Source: Siphonodentalium dalli
Taxonomy: Eukaryota; Mollusca; Scaphopoda; Gadilida; Siphonodentaliidae
Reading direction: 5' to 3'
Assembly: GCA_032622095.1 (NCBI GenBank)
Contig: CP136063.1
Coordinates: forward strand, 274,531,426-274,595,425
DNA length: 64,000 bases
Position numbers and translations under genes: made by a program
Part shown: positions 13,601 through 26,852 of the stretch, piece after piece
Position numbering within the stretch: position 1 is the first letter of the stretch
Layout: the number at the start of each line of letters is the position of its first letter
Notes under the pieces: model-generated
Told to the model about the DNA's origin: nothing
Databases searched by the model: none
The model's input: only the letters and a program-made list of their open reading frames with translations

Positions 13601-16600
13601 TTCAGACCGCACGAATTGGCGTATCAGATGACATCCAAAGTTTGACATCTTCGGAGGAGATGTGATCACAAGCACATGGGACCAAATTGCAAACTTTGAG
13701 GGCCCGTTACTCTTGCATTTTATCTCGGATTTCAAAAATCTTTTCCGATATGGGTTTGTTTTCGTTCAGGGAATCTATATACTTAAATAGATAAATGTTA
13801 ATGAAAAAAATAAATTCGAAAATTTTGCCCCCCACCCCAGTGTAAAAATATATGTCCAACCCTGTCAAATTTTCTTCCTTGGACTAAGCTGACAACGGTC
13901 AATACGACTACAAAAACCAAATGCAGTATTCTGGAATAATACGGGAGGACAACAGAGTACAATAAAATAGAGGTTTGCCAACTATGGGCGGTAACTCTTC
14001 AGGGAAAGCGCGGACACAAGTTTTTATGCCCGTGGGCAGTAGTGCATATCGAGATGTGCATACGGTCTAATTTTCGATGCTCTGCTTCTTATAATTTCCG
14101 AGATAATAAAATGACATTTTTTCAAATAAAGGGAGATAACTCCTCGGTAAAAGCGCGGACAAAATCGTTATGGGCCATAGGCATAGAACTCATGTACCCC
14201 AACCTACTTACCAAGTTTTAGTGTCCTACTTCTTGTACTTTTCGAGTAATAGTGATTACAAAAGTGTCAAGTATAATAATAATAACAATGAAAAATAATC
14301 GCAAAAGGGCCATAACTCCGCCAAGAAACATTGGGCGGAAATCCGGATACCATTATATCTAGTAAACCTTCGATGCCTATATTCGCTAGAGATTTCGCGT
14401 TCCTACTGCAATCAGTTTCTGAGTATTTCGAAATAAACGGAAAACGACCTCAGTAGAAAAACAATATACTTCCTTGGTTACACCATGGAAGTATAATAAT
14501 AGGGCAAATCATGAGCTCAATAAATCGCAGTTAAGGGACGGAAAATATGAATTAGGATGATTATATCTTTCCCTTAACATGTGTGGGTTGATCTCAAGTG
14601 TTTGGGAGTGACCCCACCCCTGCCTCGAAATTGGGTGACGGGATTGGGAAATAGTCAAACCCGGCCCAAAATGCGAATTTTGAGAGCCCGTAACTCCGTT
14701 ATTTTCCAATGGATTTAAAAATTGTTTTGAGTATTGTGATCAGCTACTTACACTGATTATTTGTTATAAATTTTGTCTGATTCAGAGACGAATAACATTT
14801 TGTTTATTGGAAAGAATACGGGCCCACATTCAAAGTTTGAGGGCCCAAATCTCCGCCATTTTTTAACGGATTTACAATCTGTTTTCAGTTTTATGATCAA
14901 CGTGTATGGTATATGTTATATATCAAGTTTCATATGATTCGGAGACGAAATAAATTTTGGTACCCCCGGACCACCCCTCCCCTAACCCACAACACTGTAC
15001 CGACACTGGCAAAATTTGGCTCATCGCGTGCTCTCTTCAGACCGCACGCATTGGCGTATCAGATGACATCCAAAGTTTGACATCTTCGGAGGAGATGTGA
15101 TCACAAGCATATGGGGCCAAATTTGCATTGTTTGAAGGCCCACAACTCTGACATTTTTCAATGGATTTTCGAAATTCTTTCAGTTTCTAGATCGGTTGAG
15201 GGTATGGATGTTATATTCCAAGTTTCATCCGATTCGGAGACGAATACAAAATTGGTACCCCGGACCACCCCTCCCCTGACCCACAACACTGAACCGACAC
15301 TGGCAAAATTTGGCCCATCGCGTGCTCTCTTCAGACCGCACGAATTGGCGTATCAGATGACATCCAAAGTTTGACATCTTCGGAGGAGATGTGATCACAA
15401 GCACATGGGACCAAATTGCAAACTTTGAGGGCCCGTTACTCTTGCATTTTATCTCGGATTTCAAAAATCTTTTCCGATATGGGTTTGTTTTCGTTCAGGG
15501 AATCTATATACTTAAATAGATAAATGTTAATGAAAAAAATAAATTCGAAAATTTTGCCCCCCACCCCAGTGTAAAAATATATGTCCAACCCTGTCAAATT
15601 TTCTTCCTTGGACTAAGCTGACAACGGTCAATACGACTACAAAAACCAAATGCAGTATTCTGGAATAATACGGGAGGACAACAGAGTACAATAAAATAGA
15701 GGTTTGCCAACTATGGGCGGTAACTCTTCAGGGAAAGCGCGGACACAAGTTTTTATGCCCGTGGGCAGTAGTGCATATCGAGATGTGCATACGGTCTAAT
15801 TTTCGATGCTCTGCTTCTTATAATTTCCGAGATAATAAAATGACATTTTTTCAAATAAAGGGAGATAACTCCTCGGTAAAAGCGCGGACAAAATCGTTAT
15901 GGGCCATAGGCATAGAACTCATGTACCCCAACCTACTTACCAAGTTTTAGTGTCCTACTTCTTGTACTTTTCGAGTAATAGTGATTACAAAAGTGTCAAG
16001 TATAATAATAATAACAATGAAAAATAATCGCAAAAGGGCCATAACTCCGCCAAGAAACATTGGGCGGAAATCCGGATACCATTATATCTAGTAAACCTTC
16101 GATGCCTATATTCGCTAGAGATTTCGCGTTCCTACTGCAATCAGTTTCTGAGTATTTCGAAATAAACGGAAAACGACCTCAGTAGAAAAACAATATACTT
16201 CCTTGGTTACACCATGGAAGTATAATAATAGGGCAAATCATGAGCTCAATAAATCGCAGTTAAGGGACGGAAAATATGAATTAGGATGATTATATCTTTC
16301 CCTTAACATGTGTGGGTTGATCTCAAGTGTTTGGGAGTGACCCCACCCCTGCCTCGAAATTGGGTGACGGGATTGGGAAATAGTCAAACCCGGCCCAAAA
16401 TGCGAATTTTGAGAGCCCGTAACTCCGTTATTTTCCAATGGATTTAAAAATTGTTTTGAGTATTGTGATCAGCTACTTACATTGATTATTTGTTATAAAT
16501 TTTGTCTGATTCAGAGACGAATAACATTTTGTTTATTGGAAAGAATACGGGCCCACATTCAAAGTTTGAGGGCCCAAATCTCCGCCATTTTTTAACGGAT

Positions 16601-18513
16601 TTACAATCTGTTTTCAGTTTTATGATCAACGTGTATGGTATATGTTATATATCAAGTTTCATATGATTCGGAGACGAAATAAATTTTGGTACCCCGGACC
16701 ACCCCTCCCCTAACCCACAACACTGAACCGACACTGGCAAAATTTGGCTCATCGCGTGCTCTCTTCAGACCGCACGCATTGGCGTATCAGATGACATCCA
16801 AAGTTTGACATCTTCGGAGGAGATGTGATCACAAGCATATGGGGCCAAATTTGCATTGTTTGAAGGCCCACAACTCTGACATTTTTCAATGGATTTTCGA
16901 AATTCTTTCAGTTTCTAGATCGATTGACGGTATGGATGTTATATTCCAAGTTTCATCCGATTCGGAGAAGAATACAAAATTGGTACCCCGGACCACCCCT
17001 CCCCTGACCCACAACACTGAACCGACACTGGCAAAATTTGGCCCATCGCGTGCTCTCTTCAGACCGCACGAATTGGCGTATCAGATGACATCCAAAGTTT
17101 GACATCTTCGGAGGAGATGTGATCACAAGCACATGGGACCAAATTGCAAACTTTGAGGGCCCGTTACTCTTGCATTTTATCTCGGATTTCAAAAATCTTT
17201 TCCGATATGGGTTTGTTTTCGTTCAGGGAATCTATATACTTAAATAGATAAATGTTAATAAAAAAAAAAAAATTCTAAAATTTTGCCCCCCACCCCAGTG
17301 TAAAAATATATGTCCAACCCTGTCAAATTTTCTTCCTTGGACTAAGCTGACAACGGTCAATACGACTACAAAAACCAAATGCAGTATTCTGGAATAATAC
17401 GGGAGGACAACAGAGTACAATAAAATAGAGGTTTGCCAACTATGGGCGGTAACTCTTCAGGGAAAGCGCGGACACAAGTTTTTATGCCCGTGGGCAGTAG
17501 TGCATATCGAGATGTGCATACGGTCTAATTTTCGATGCTCTGCTTCTTATAATTTCCGAGATAATAAAATGACATTTTTTCAAATAAAGGGAGATAACTC
17601 CTCGGTAAAAGCGCGGACAAAATCGTTATGGGCCATAGGCATAGAACTCATGTACCCCAACCTACTTACCAAGTTTTAGTGTCCTACTTCTTGTACTTTT
17701 CGAGTAATAGTGATTACAAAAGTGTCAAGTATAATAATAATAACAATGAAAAATAATCGCAAAAGGGCCATAACTCCGCCAAGAAACATTGGGCGGAAAT
17801 CCGGATACCATTATATCTAGTAAACCTTCGATGCCTATATTCGCTAGAGATTTCGCGTTCCTACTGCAATCAGTTTCTGAGTATTTCGAAATAAACGGAA
17901 AACGACCTCAGTAGAAAAACAATATACTTCCTTGGTTACACCATGGAAGTATAATAATAGGGCAAATCATGAGCTCAATAAATCGCAGTTAAGGGACGGA
18001 AAATATGAATTAGGATGATTATATCTTTCCCTTAACATGTGTGGGTTGATCTCAAGTGTTTGGGAGTGACCCCACCCCTGCCTCGAAATTGGGTGACGGG
18101 ATTGGGAAATAGTCAAACCCGGCCCAAAATGCGAATTTTGAGAGCCCGTAACTCCGTTATTTTCCAATGGATTTAAAAATTGTTTTGAGTATTGTGATCA
18201 GCTACTTACATTGATTATTTGTTATAAATTTTTGTCTGATTCAGAGACGAATAACATTTTGTTTATTGGAAAGAATACGGGCCCACATTCAAAGTTTGAG
18301 GGCCCAAATCTCCGCCATTTTTTAACGGATTTACAATCTGTTTTCAGTTTTATGATCAACGTGTATGGTATATGTTATATATCAAGTTTCATATGATTCG
18401 GAGACGAAATAAATTTTGGTACCCCCGGACCACCCCTCCCCTAACCCACAACACTGAACCGACACTGGCAAAATTTGGCTCATCGCGTGCTCTCTTCAGA
18501 CCGCACGCATTGG

Positions 18514-20801
18514 ATCACGGAGTTATGGTCCTCAAAAAATTGCATTTTGGGCCTGGTGTGACAATTTCCCAATCCCGTCACCCAATTTCGAGGCAGGAGT
18601 GGGGTCAATTATAAACACTTGAGATCAACACACAAATGTTAAGGACAGTACACAATCATCTTACTTCATATTTTCCATCCCTAAACTGCGAATTGTTCAG
18701 TTCATGATTCGCCCTATTATTATACTTCCATGGTGTAACCAAGGAAGTATATTGTTTTTCTATTGGGGTAGTTTTCCGTTTATTTGAAAATACTCAGAAA
18801 CTAACTGCAGCAGGACAGCGAACTCTTTAACAAATATAGGCATCTGAGGTCTACTAAAGATAATGATATCCGGATTTCGGCCCATTGTTTCAAGACAGAG
18901 TTATAGCCCTTATTGGATTATTTTTCATTATTATTATTATTATACTACAGTATTTTTCAACGCCCAAATCTCTGAATGTATTAGTACTAGAAAACTCAAG
19001 TTTGGTAAGTATGTTGGGGTAAATGAGTTCTATGCCTTTGGCTCATAACGGATATTGTCCGCATTTAACCCGTGGAGTTATCTCCCTTTATATGAAAAAA
19101 TATCATTTTATTATACTTCCATGGTGTAACCAAGGAAGTATATTGTTTTTCTACTGAGGTCGTTTTCCGTTTATTTCGAAATACTCAGAAACTGATTGCA
19201 GTAGGAACGCGAAATCTCTAGCGAATATAGGCATCGAAGGTTTACTAGATATAATGGTATCCGGATTTCCGCCCAATGTTTCTTGGCGGAGTTATGGCCC
19301 TTTTGCGATTATTTTTCATTGTTATTATTATTATACTTGACACTTTTGTAATCACTATTACTCGAAAAGTACAAGAAGTAGGACACTAAAACTTGGTAAG
19401 TAGGTTGGGGTACATGAGTTCTATGCCTATGGCCCATAACAATTTTGTCCGCGCTTTTACCGAGGAGTTATCTCCCTTTATTTGAAAAAATGTCATTTTA
19501 TTATCTCGGAAATTATAAGAAGCAGAGCATCGAAAATTAGACCGTATGCACATCTCGATATGCACTACTGCCCACGGGCATAAAAACTTGTGTCCGCGCT
19601 TTCCCTGAAGAGTTACCGCCCATAGTTGGCAAACCTCTATTTTATTGTACTCTGTTGTCCTCCCGTATTATTCCAGAATACTGCATTTGGTTTTTGTAGT
19701 CGTATTGACCGTTGTCAGCTTAGTCCAAGGAAGAAAATTTGACAGGGTTGGGCATATCGAGATGTGCATACGGTCTAATTTTCGATGCTCTGCTTCTTAT
19801 AATTTCCGAGATAATAAAATGACATTTTTTCAAATAAAGGGAGATAACTCCTCGGTAAAAGCGCGGACAAAATTGTTATGGGCCATAGGCATAGAACTCA
19901 TGTACCCCAACCTACTTACCAAGTTTTAGTGTCCTACTTCTTGTACTTTTCGAGTAATAGTGATTACAAAAGTGTCAAGTATAATAATAATAACAATGAA
20001 AAATAATCGCAAAAGGGCCATAACTCCGCCAAGAAACATTGGGCGGAAATCCGGATACCATTATATCTAGTAAACCTTCGATGCCTATATTCGCTAGAGA
20101 TTTCGCGTTCCTACTGCAATCAGTTTCTGAGTATTTCGAAATAAACGGAAAACGACCTCAGTAGAAAAACAATATACTTCCTTGGTTACACCATGGAAGT
20201 ATAATAAAATGATATTTTTTCATATAAAGGGAGATAACTCCACGGGTTAAATGCGGACAATATCCGTTATGAGCCAAAGGCATAGAACTCATTTACCCCA
20301 ACATACTTACCAAACTTGAGTTTTCTAGTACTAATACATTCAGAGATTTGGGCGTTGAAAAATACTGTAGTATAATAATAATAATAATGAAAAATAATCC
20401 AATAAGGGCTATAACTCTGTCTTGAAACAATGGGCCGAAATCCGGATATCATTATCTTTAGTAGACCTCAGATGCCTATATTTGTTAAAGAGTTCGCTGT
20501 CCTGCTGCAGTTAGTTTCTGAGTATTTTCAAATAAACGGAAAACTACCCCAATAGAAAAACAATATACTTCCTTGGTTACACCATGGAAGTATAATAATA
20601 GGGCGAATCATGAACTGAACAATTCGCAGTTTAGGGATGGAAAATATGAAGTAAGATGATTGTGTACTGTCCTTAACATTTGTGTGTTGATCTCAAGTGT
20701 TTATAATTGACCCCACTCCTGCCTCGAAATTGGGTGACGGGATTGGGAAATTGTCACACCAGGCCCAAAATGCAATTTTTTGAGGACCATAACTCCGTGA
20801 T
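18514..20801. repeat. Large inverted repeat: 1050-bp arms, 188-bp spacer
   Basis: The left arm, 18514-19563, is the reverse complement of the right arm, 19752-20801. All stretches I aligned matched with no difference, and the arm ends pair at a constant offset (start plus end equals 39315). The arms share private variants absent from the neighbouring array, for example AAATTG where the array has AAATCG. Each arm joins a young-type satellite segment to an old-type one. The spacer, 19564-19751, is satellite sequence continuing in the minus orientation. The orientation order is therefore plus (1-18513), minus (18514-19751), plus (19752-23073). It may be a real fold-back duplication or a palindromic read/assembly artefact. 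Confidence 0.93.
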
Positions 20802-23073
20802 TTTCGAATGGATTTTAAAATTGTTTTAAGTTTTGTTATATGCTACTTACTGATATTGCATATTATAAATTTCATAAGATTCGGAAAAGAAGAACATTTT
20901 GGTTATTGGAAAGAATATGGGCCCATATTCAAACTTTGAGTTCCAATATCTCCGCCAGTTTTTAACGGATTTACGATCTGTTTTCAGATTTGTTATTAGC
21001 GTGTATGGTAGATGTTATATTCCAAGTTTCATATAATTCGGAGACGAAATAAATTTTGGTACCTCGGACCACCCCTCCCCTGACCCACAACACTGAACCG
21101 TCACTGGCAAAATTTGGCCCACCGCGTGCACTCGTTTGTCCGCACACGTTGGCGTATCAGTTGAAATCCAAACTTCGACATCTTCGGAGGAGATGTGGTC
21201 ACAATCACATGTCCCAAACTGCAAAATTTGAGGGCCTGTAACACTTGCAATTCTTATCGGATTTCAAAAATCCTTCTTGGTTTGGGTTTGTTTTCGTTCA
21301 GGGAATGCATATACTTAAATAGATGAATATCGATCAAAAAAACATTTTTGAGAAAATTTTGCCCCCACATCAGTGTAAAAATATATATGGCCGACCCTGT
21401 TAAAAAAAAACATTTCGGATTAAACTGAGAACGGTCATCACGGCTATGAAAACCAAATGCAGTTATCTGGAATGATACGGGAGAACAACAGAGTACAATA
21501 AAATAGAGGTTCCCCTGTTTATGGGCGGTAACTATTCAGGGAAAGCGCGGACACAAGTTTTGATGCCCGTAGGCAGTAGGGCATACCGAGGTGTACACAC
21601 GGTCCAATTTTCGATGCTATGCTCCTTATAATTTCCGAGATAATAAAATGACATTTTTTCATATAAAGGGAGATAACTCCACGGGTTAAATGCGGACAAT
21701 ATCCGTTATGAGCCAAAGGCATATAACTCATTTACCCCAACATACTTACCAAACTTGAGTTTTCTAGTACTAATACATTCAGAGATTTGGGCGTTGAAAA
21801 ATACTGTAGTATAATAATAATAATGAAAAATAATCCAATAAGGGCTATAACTCTGTCTTGAAACAATGGGCCGAAATCCGGATATCATTATCTGTAGTAG
21901 GCCTCAGATGCCTATATTCGTTAAAGATTTCGCGGTCCTGCTGCAAAAAAATTCTGAGTATTTTCAAATAAACGGAAAACTACCCCAATAGAAAAACAAT
22001 ATACTTCCTTGGTTACACCATGGAAGTATAATAATAGGGCGAATCATGAACTGAACAATTCGCAGTTTAGGGATGGAAAATATGAAGTAAGATGATTGTG
22101 TACTGTCCTTAACATTTGTTTGTTGATCTCAAGTGTTTATAATTGACCCCACTCCTGCCTCGAAATTGGGAAATTGTCACACCAGGCCCAAAATGCAATT
22201 TTTGAAGGACCATAACTCCGTGATTTTTCAATGGATTTTAAAATTGTTTTAAGTTTTGTTATATGCTACTTACTGAGATTGCATATTATAAATTTCATCT
22301 GATTCGGAAAAGAAGAACATTTTGGTTATTGGAAAGAATATGGGCCCATATTCAAACTTTGAGTTCCAAAATCTCCGCCAGTTTTTAACGGATTTACGAT
22401 CTGTTTTCAGATTTGTTATTAGCGTGTATGGTAGATGTTATATTCCAAGTTTCATATAATTCGGAAATAAATGTTGGTACCTCGGACCACCCCTCCCCTG
22501 ACCCACAACACTGAACCGACACTGGCAAAATTTGGCACACCGCGTGCTCTCTTCAGCCTACACACATTGGCGTATCAGATGACATTCAAAGTTCGACATC
22601 TTCGGAGGAGATGTGTTATCAAGCACATGGGCCCAAAATTGCAAAATTTGAGGGCCCCTAACTTTGTCAGTTTTCAATGGAATTTCGAAATTCTTTCAGT
22701 TTCTAGATCGGGTGGTGTTGTAGATGTTAAATTCCAAGTTTCATCTTATTCCGATAAGAATTAAAAATTGGTACCACGGACCACCCCTCCCCATACCCAC
22801 AATAATGAACAGACACTGGCAAAATTTGGCCCACCGCGTGCACTCTTTCGTCCGCACACGTTGGCGTATCAGTTGAAATCCAAACTTCGACATCTTCGGA
22901 GGAGATGTGGTCACAAGCACATGTCCCAAACTGCAAAATTTGAGGGCCTGTAACTCTTGCAATTCTTATCGGATTTCAAAATTCCTTCTTGGTTTGGGGG
23001 TTGTTTTCGTTCAGGGAATGCATAATACTTAAATAGATGAATATCGATCAAAACAACATTGTTGAGAAAATTT
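20802..23073 (+). repeat. Diverged, older copies of the 1728-bp satellite
   Basis: After the right arm the satellite continues in plus orientation but clearly diverged. One partial unit ends near 21360; it has a single GGTACC module, so about 294 bp is missing. A second, 1713-bp unit runs 21361-23073 from the GCCCCCACATCAGTG start to the GAAAATTTTGC end, and is followed by unrelated sequence. Point changes and small indels are spread throughout. This fits a decayed array edge next to a homogenised core. Confidence 0.88.
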
Positions 23074-26000
23074 TGCAGTCGCGGTTTGCGTAAATATTGT
23101 GAAGGTAAAACCTCATCTTACTGCTCAACAGTGATGCAGTCGAGATTATTTTGATTGTTTCGTTATGTGTATTGTCAAATGTACTTTAAATGTTTATTTC
23201 TGCCTTCTCTCATTGTAACAGTGGACAGAACACATTTGTTCGATAACATTCACCACATTCACACGATGTGCTGGTCTATCTATGTCTAATGTGCCGTGTG
23301 CACACATCACTTTGCCAGTCACATGTTTACTTGCGCCAGTCCATGCTGGACCCAAGTAATGTTTTCGGTGCGGATATTTATCTGTGTATTTGTCTGTTGA
23401 TTTCTCTGTCCTTCCGTAAATATGTTACATCATACCGGAAGTACATACTGTAAAGAACGCACACGCAATAATAGGAAATGGTTTCATCAATTGTAATTAA
23501 AATCCACATATATACTTAATTTGCATTGTTATCTGGTTTTATTTTGGTAATAAATCGTTCATAAATGAACAATATTGAATGATTTCTTTCTGGAAACCGA
23601 TCAAGACGCGACGACGCCACGACGCACATCAGGGCGTCACAAGCTACATGCATAAAGTTGCATAAAGTTGCATTACTCAACCAGTTCCAAACAGCATGAA
23701 TTGAACTAGAAGATATTTGTGAAAAAATGTCATATTTTCAAATTCCGGCGGCCATATTGGCGGCCATCTTATGAAAATTTAGATATGTTTTTGCCCAAAT
23801 GAACCGTGGTCACCTCCCAACTATAATTGAATTGAGAAAACTGTGAGAAGAGGCGATTTTCACAAGAAAATTATGGCATAAACCACCCAACCCAAAAACT
23901 GAGTTTTCAAAAAGGTCAAGGTCAAATTGAAGGTCAAGGTGACCTCCAAAATCTGAAACCAGCCAGTTTAATGATACTCACCAACCACTTATCAAATTCT
24001 GAAAGTTAATTATTTTCCATAGGCGACAGTGTTAACTAAAAGTCCCGCCGGCCATGGGTTTGACCTATTTGAACTTCAAGTGTTCAATTTTCCCTTAGAA
24101 CGTCATCCTCTGCATCAGTATGTGACAACAAACGCGCCCTTTTCGGTATTTTTTCAAACGATAATATTGCATTTCCACAACTACCCCATTTACTGCACAA
24201 AAATCAGCAGCATAAAAATACCCAGACCCCTTCCGTAACTTCTGGACACCACCATACTCTTCCTGGACATCTAAACATACACGATCGCCATATTTACGTA
24301 GGTTATGATTTTCTGTTCCCGATTAGGGATATTTCCCTCAATGATAATCAACCAATCAGCAGCCATATTTTTTTTTTATGCTGACTCGAGTTTCCCTACA
24401 CAAATTCAAGAAGCGTATCTCTATATAATTAGTTGTCTGTAACCTATAATTGAAAAGAAAATTGAAGTTTGATCGTGTAAACCGCACCGATTTTACAAAA
24501 AAAGCTTTACCGTGACACAATAGAAATATAGGAGTCATTGGACATCCTATTATCTCCCAGCGGTAATTTAACCCACATACCCCGTTTTAAAATTAACAAT
24601 TTGTTTGGGGTAAGACATAACACCAGTTATAGAATCCTGATAACTCTGGAAGCGCAGTTTAGTAGCGTAACTCTATATAATTAGTTGTTTGTAACCTATA
24701 TTGCCAATGGCCCATGGTGGCGCCCGGGTGGTGCCGATGGTCCCTTGTGGTAATTAGTCACATCCAGTTCCTCGATGATGGGTTTTTACAATCTGAACAG
24801 AATCAACAACTAGTGCAGATAGCATCGACCGATTAATTTTAATATTTGCTCGGTGTAATTAATAAGCTCAAATATAATTGACAATTGTGTATCATTCCAA
24901 CCGCAGTGTTATAAGAATGTAAATATGAAAATGTATGCGAGGGAAAGAATCATTAGTGATATCTTGTCACGACGCTGGATCGGCGAGTCGTGTTTCGTTA
25001 TTAAGAATTCGTGAAACTGGATATTGTTTATTTCTCAACTAATTTATTATTAGTGATTCATCGACGACGAGCCGGTATTTTCCCGTGGCGCCATGCCGAC
25101 ATATTTTAAGTGACTATACAATAAGACCACCTACCTTGATGTAGATTTGATGTATTGCACTAACATAATCGAATGTTTTTTCAATAGCATCAATGCGCGT
25201 TTTGTGTTACATGTTTCGCCTTTCTGTGTATATGTTCTGTCAAACATGTGTACAGCATCAAAATAAATATATAAAACATACTTTTCGCATCATAATGTTT
25301 GTCAGTGCCATACCCTCGAAATAAGTTTTTTTGGCTCAATGTTTTCCGCGTGAAAGGTACATATGTCACAAGAAGTGTTTGGTTTAAACATATTTATTTA
25401 ACAAAATAATATGGTGACGGGATTGGGGGACAATTGCGAGCCACTTAGATGGACCTCCTCTCTCGAAGATAACACTACATACGACTTTACAATAGCAGCA
25501 TGGCAATGTTCAGTGCATATATAGATATATAATACAGTATACAACAAACGTTTTGTGTTAGTCCCCCTTTAATGAAAGTCTATGGTATCAGTTATTTTCT
25601 CATCCTGTGTATGGCGTAGCAGTATGTTGTCAATTTATTTTGCACGATAGAAACTTGATAGTTTCGCAATCGTGTTAGTGTTCTTGAAAGTAACACATCT
25701 ACGCTCATTTAAAAACAAAATTGCTTTACTTCTCGTTTCGTGAACAGATTTCCACCATGAGACCAGAATAATGATCGAAAATTATTTCCTTAATGATGAA
25801 TGTGTTAACTGATTCAACATTTGAACTTTTTTTTAAAGAGAGGATCCCTTCATAAAATGAACTATTCGAAATGAATTAAGTCATATACACTCCTGTTTAT
25901 CCTGTGCACTCCTTTGTCTAATAACAAAACTCTTTTGACCCTTGTTTTCATGAGACACGGTTATTTGCCACCGCTCTCGACATAGAATGTCACCCTCGAT

Positions 26001-26852
26001 CCTGATGGTCGAGGGTGACATTCCAGGTCTCGAGGAGGGCGACAAATTTCCGTGTCTCACTCAAGTGCGGGCAACAGCAACTATATACTGTTGTGATTTG
26101 GAAATATTTCTCGGAAGACCAATACAAGAATGATCTTGATATGTGTCAGTTGGAATATTCGACATGACATTGAAATTCATAAACAAATAAGCACAGATGA
26201 TAACAACAGTATGAAATTATGTTATGGTTCAACTACCAGTACTCGGGCTTATTGTGTGCTTGCATGGCCATTGGCCGTAGCTGCCACATCTCTCTTAAAT
26301 CTCATCATCCGAGAATAAATCGATAGTAGGGTATATCTATATAGAGTACCGTCGCAGCTTCTGCATAAGTTAACATACTCCGATAACTTCATGCAGTTTG
26401 TTTGGAGCATAGCTATGTCAGGGTAAGTTGCATACAATTAGGCCAATTCCGTGTGGGAATTAATCTAGCTGTGGTATATAAATTATATACATCTATTATT
26501 TTATGAAGGAATTAAATATATGTTATCCGTGTAGACGCATACACAACATCAATGTAGGTTTGCCTGCACGCTGTGAAATTGATCATGCAGTGAAAAATAG
26601 AAGCATTTATACACAAGTCATAACATGTTTTAATTGATCCGATGCCTGATGGGTTGCCAATGCAGGATTTTAAGAAATGGGGAAATTCCGTTGTATGTGT
26701 AATCATTCTAGCTGCACGATTATTTTTCAACTATTTGAAGTTTGTCAATAAGAGCTTGCAGCTGTATGGTATAGTCCGTAGACCTGATTTTTATTATCAG
26801 AGCATAGCTCTATAAAAGTCAGGCCGGTATCAGATTGAAAGAAGTGCTCCAT
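23074..26852. other. Intergenic stretch without recognisable genes
   Basis: No frame longer than about 70 codons is credible here on either strand. Visible features are a short GGCGGCCAT duplication near 23745, a GGTCAAGGTCAA-type stretch near 23911-23945, and a 32-bp direct repeat around CTCTATATAATTAGTTGT at 24419 and 24671, about 252 bp apart. The hairpin at 25951-26060 is listed separately. I see no promoter, tRNA or splice structure I could defend. Confidence 0.6.
25951..26060. repeat. 110-bp imperfect foldback hairpin
   Basis: A perfect 15-bp inner stem, GAATGTCACCCTCGA at 25985-25999 against its complement at 26009-26023, encloses a 9-nt loop. Outer arms TGAGACACGG and CCGTGTCTCA extend it, with mismatches, to 25951-26060. 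It resembles a small foldback element, but I see no clear target-site duplication. Confidence 0.8.

Larger units (their letters stand above)
1..18513 (+). repeat. 1728-bp satellite array, about 10.7 head-to-tail copies
   Basis: Ten full units start at 1, 1729, 3457, 5185, 6913, 8642, 10371, 12098, 13826 and 15555. An eleventh, starting at 17284, breaks off at 18513. Unit lengths are 1727-1729 bp and most size changes are in homopolymers (the A run before each unit start, C runs after GGTA). Copies are nearly identical; differences fall at a few recurring diagnostic sites. The array is cut by the window start, so its true length is unknown. Short open frames of 60-138 codons recur once per unit on both strands. 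They lack any recognisable domain and change length with single substitutions, so I regard them as non-coding. Confidence 0.97.

Noticed and set aside
1-23073. A CRISPR array
   Set aside because: Repeat lengths of 1.7 kb and the eukaryotic element content exclude it.
25413-25427. A 15-bp match (GGTGACGGGATTGGG) to the first satellite
   Set aside because: The flanks do not align, so chance or an unprovable remnant.
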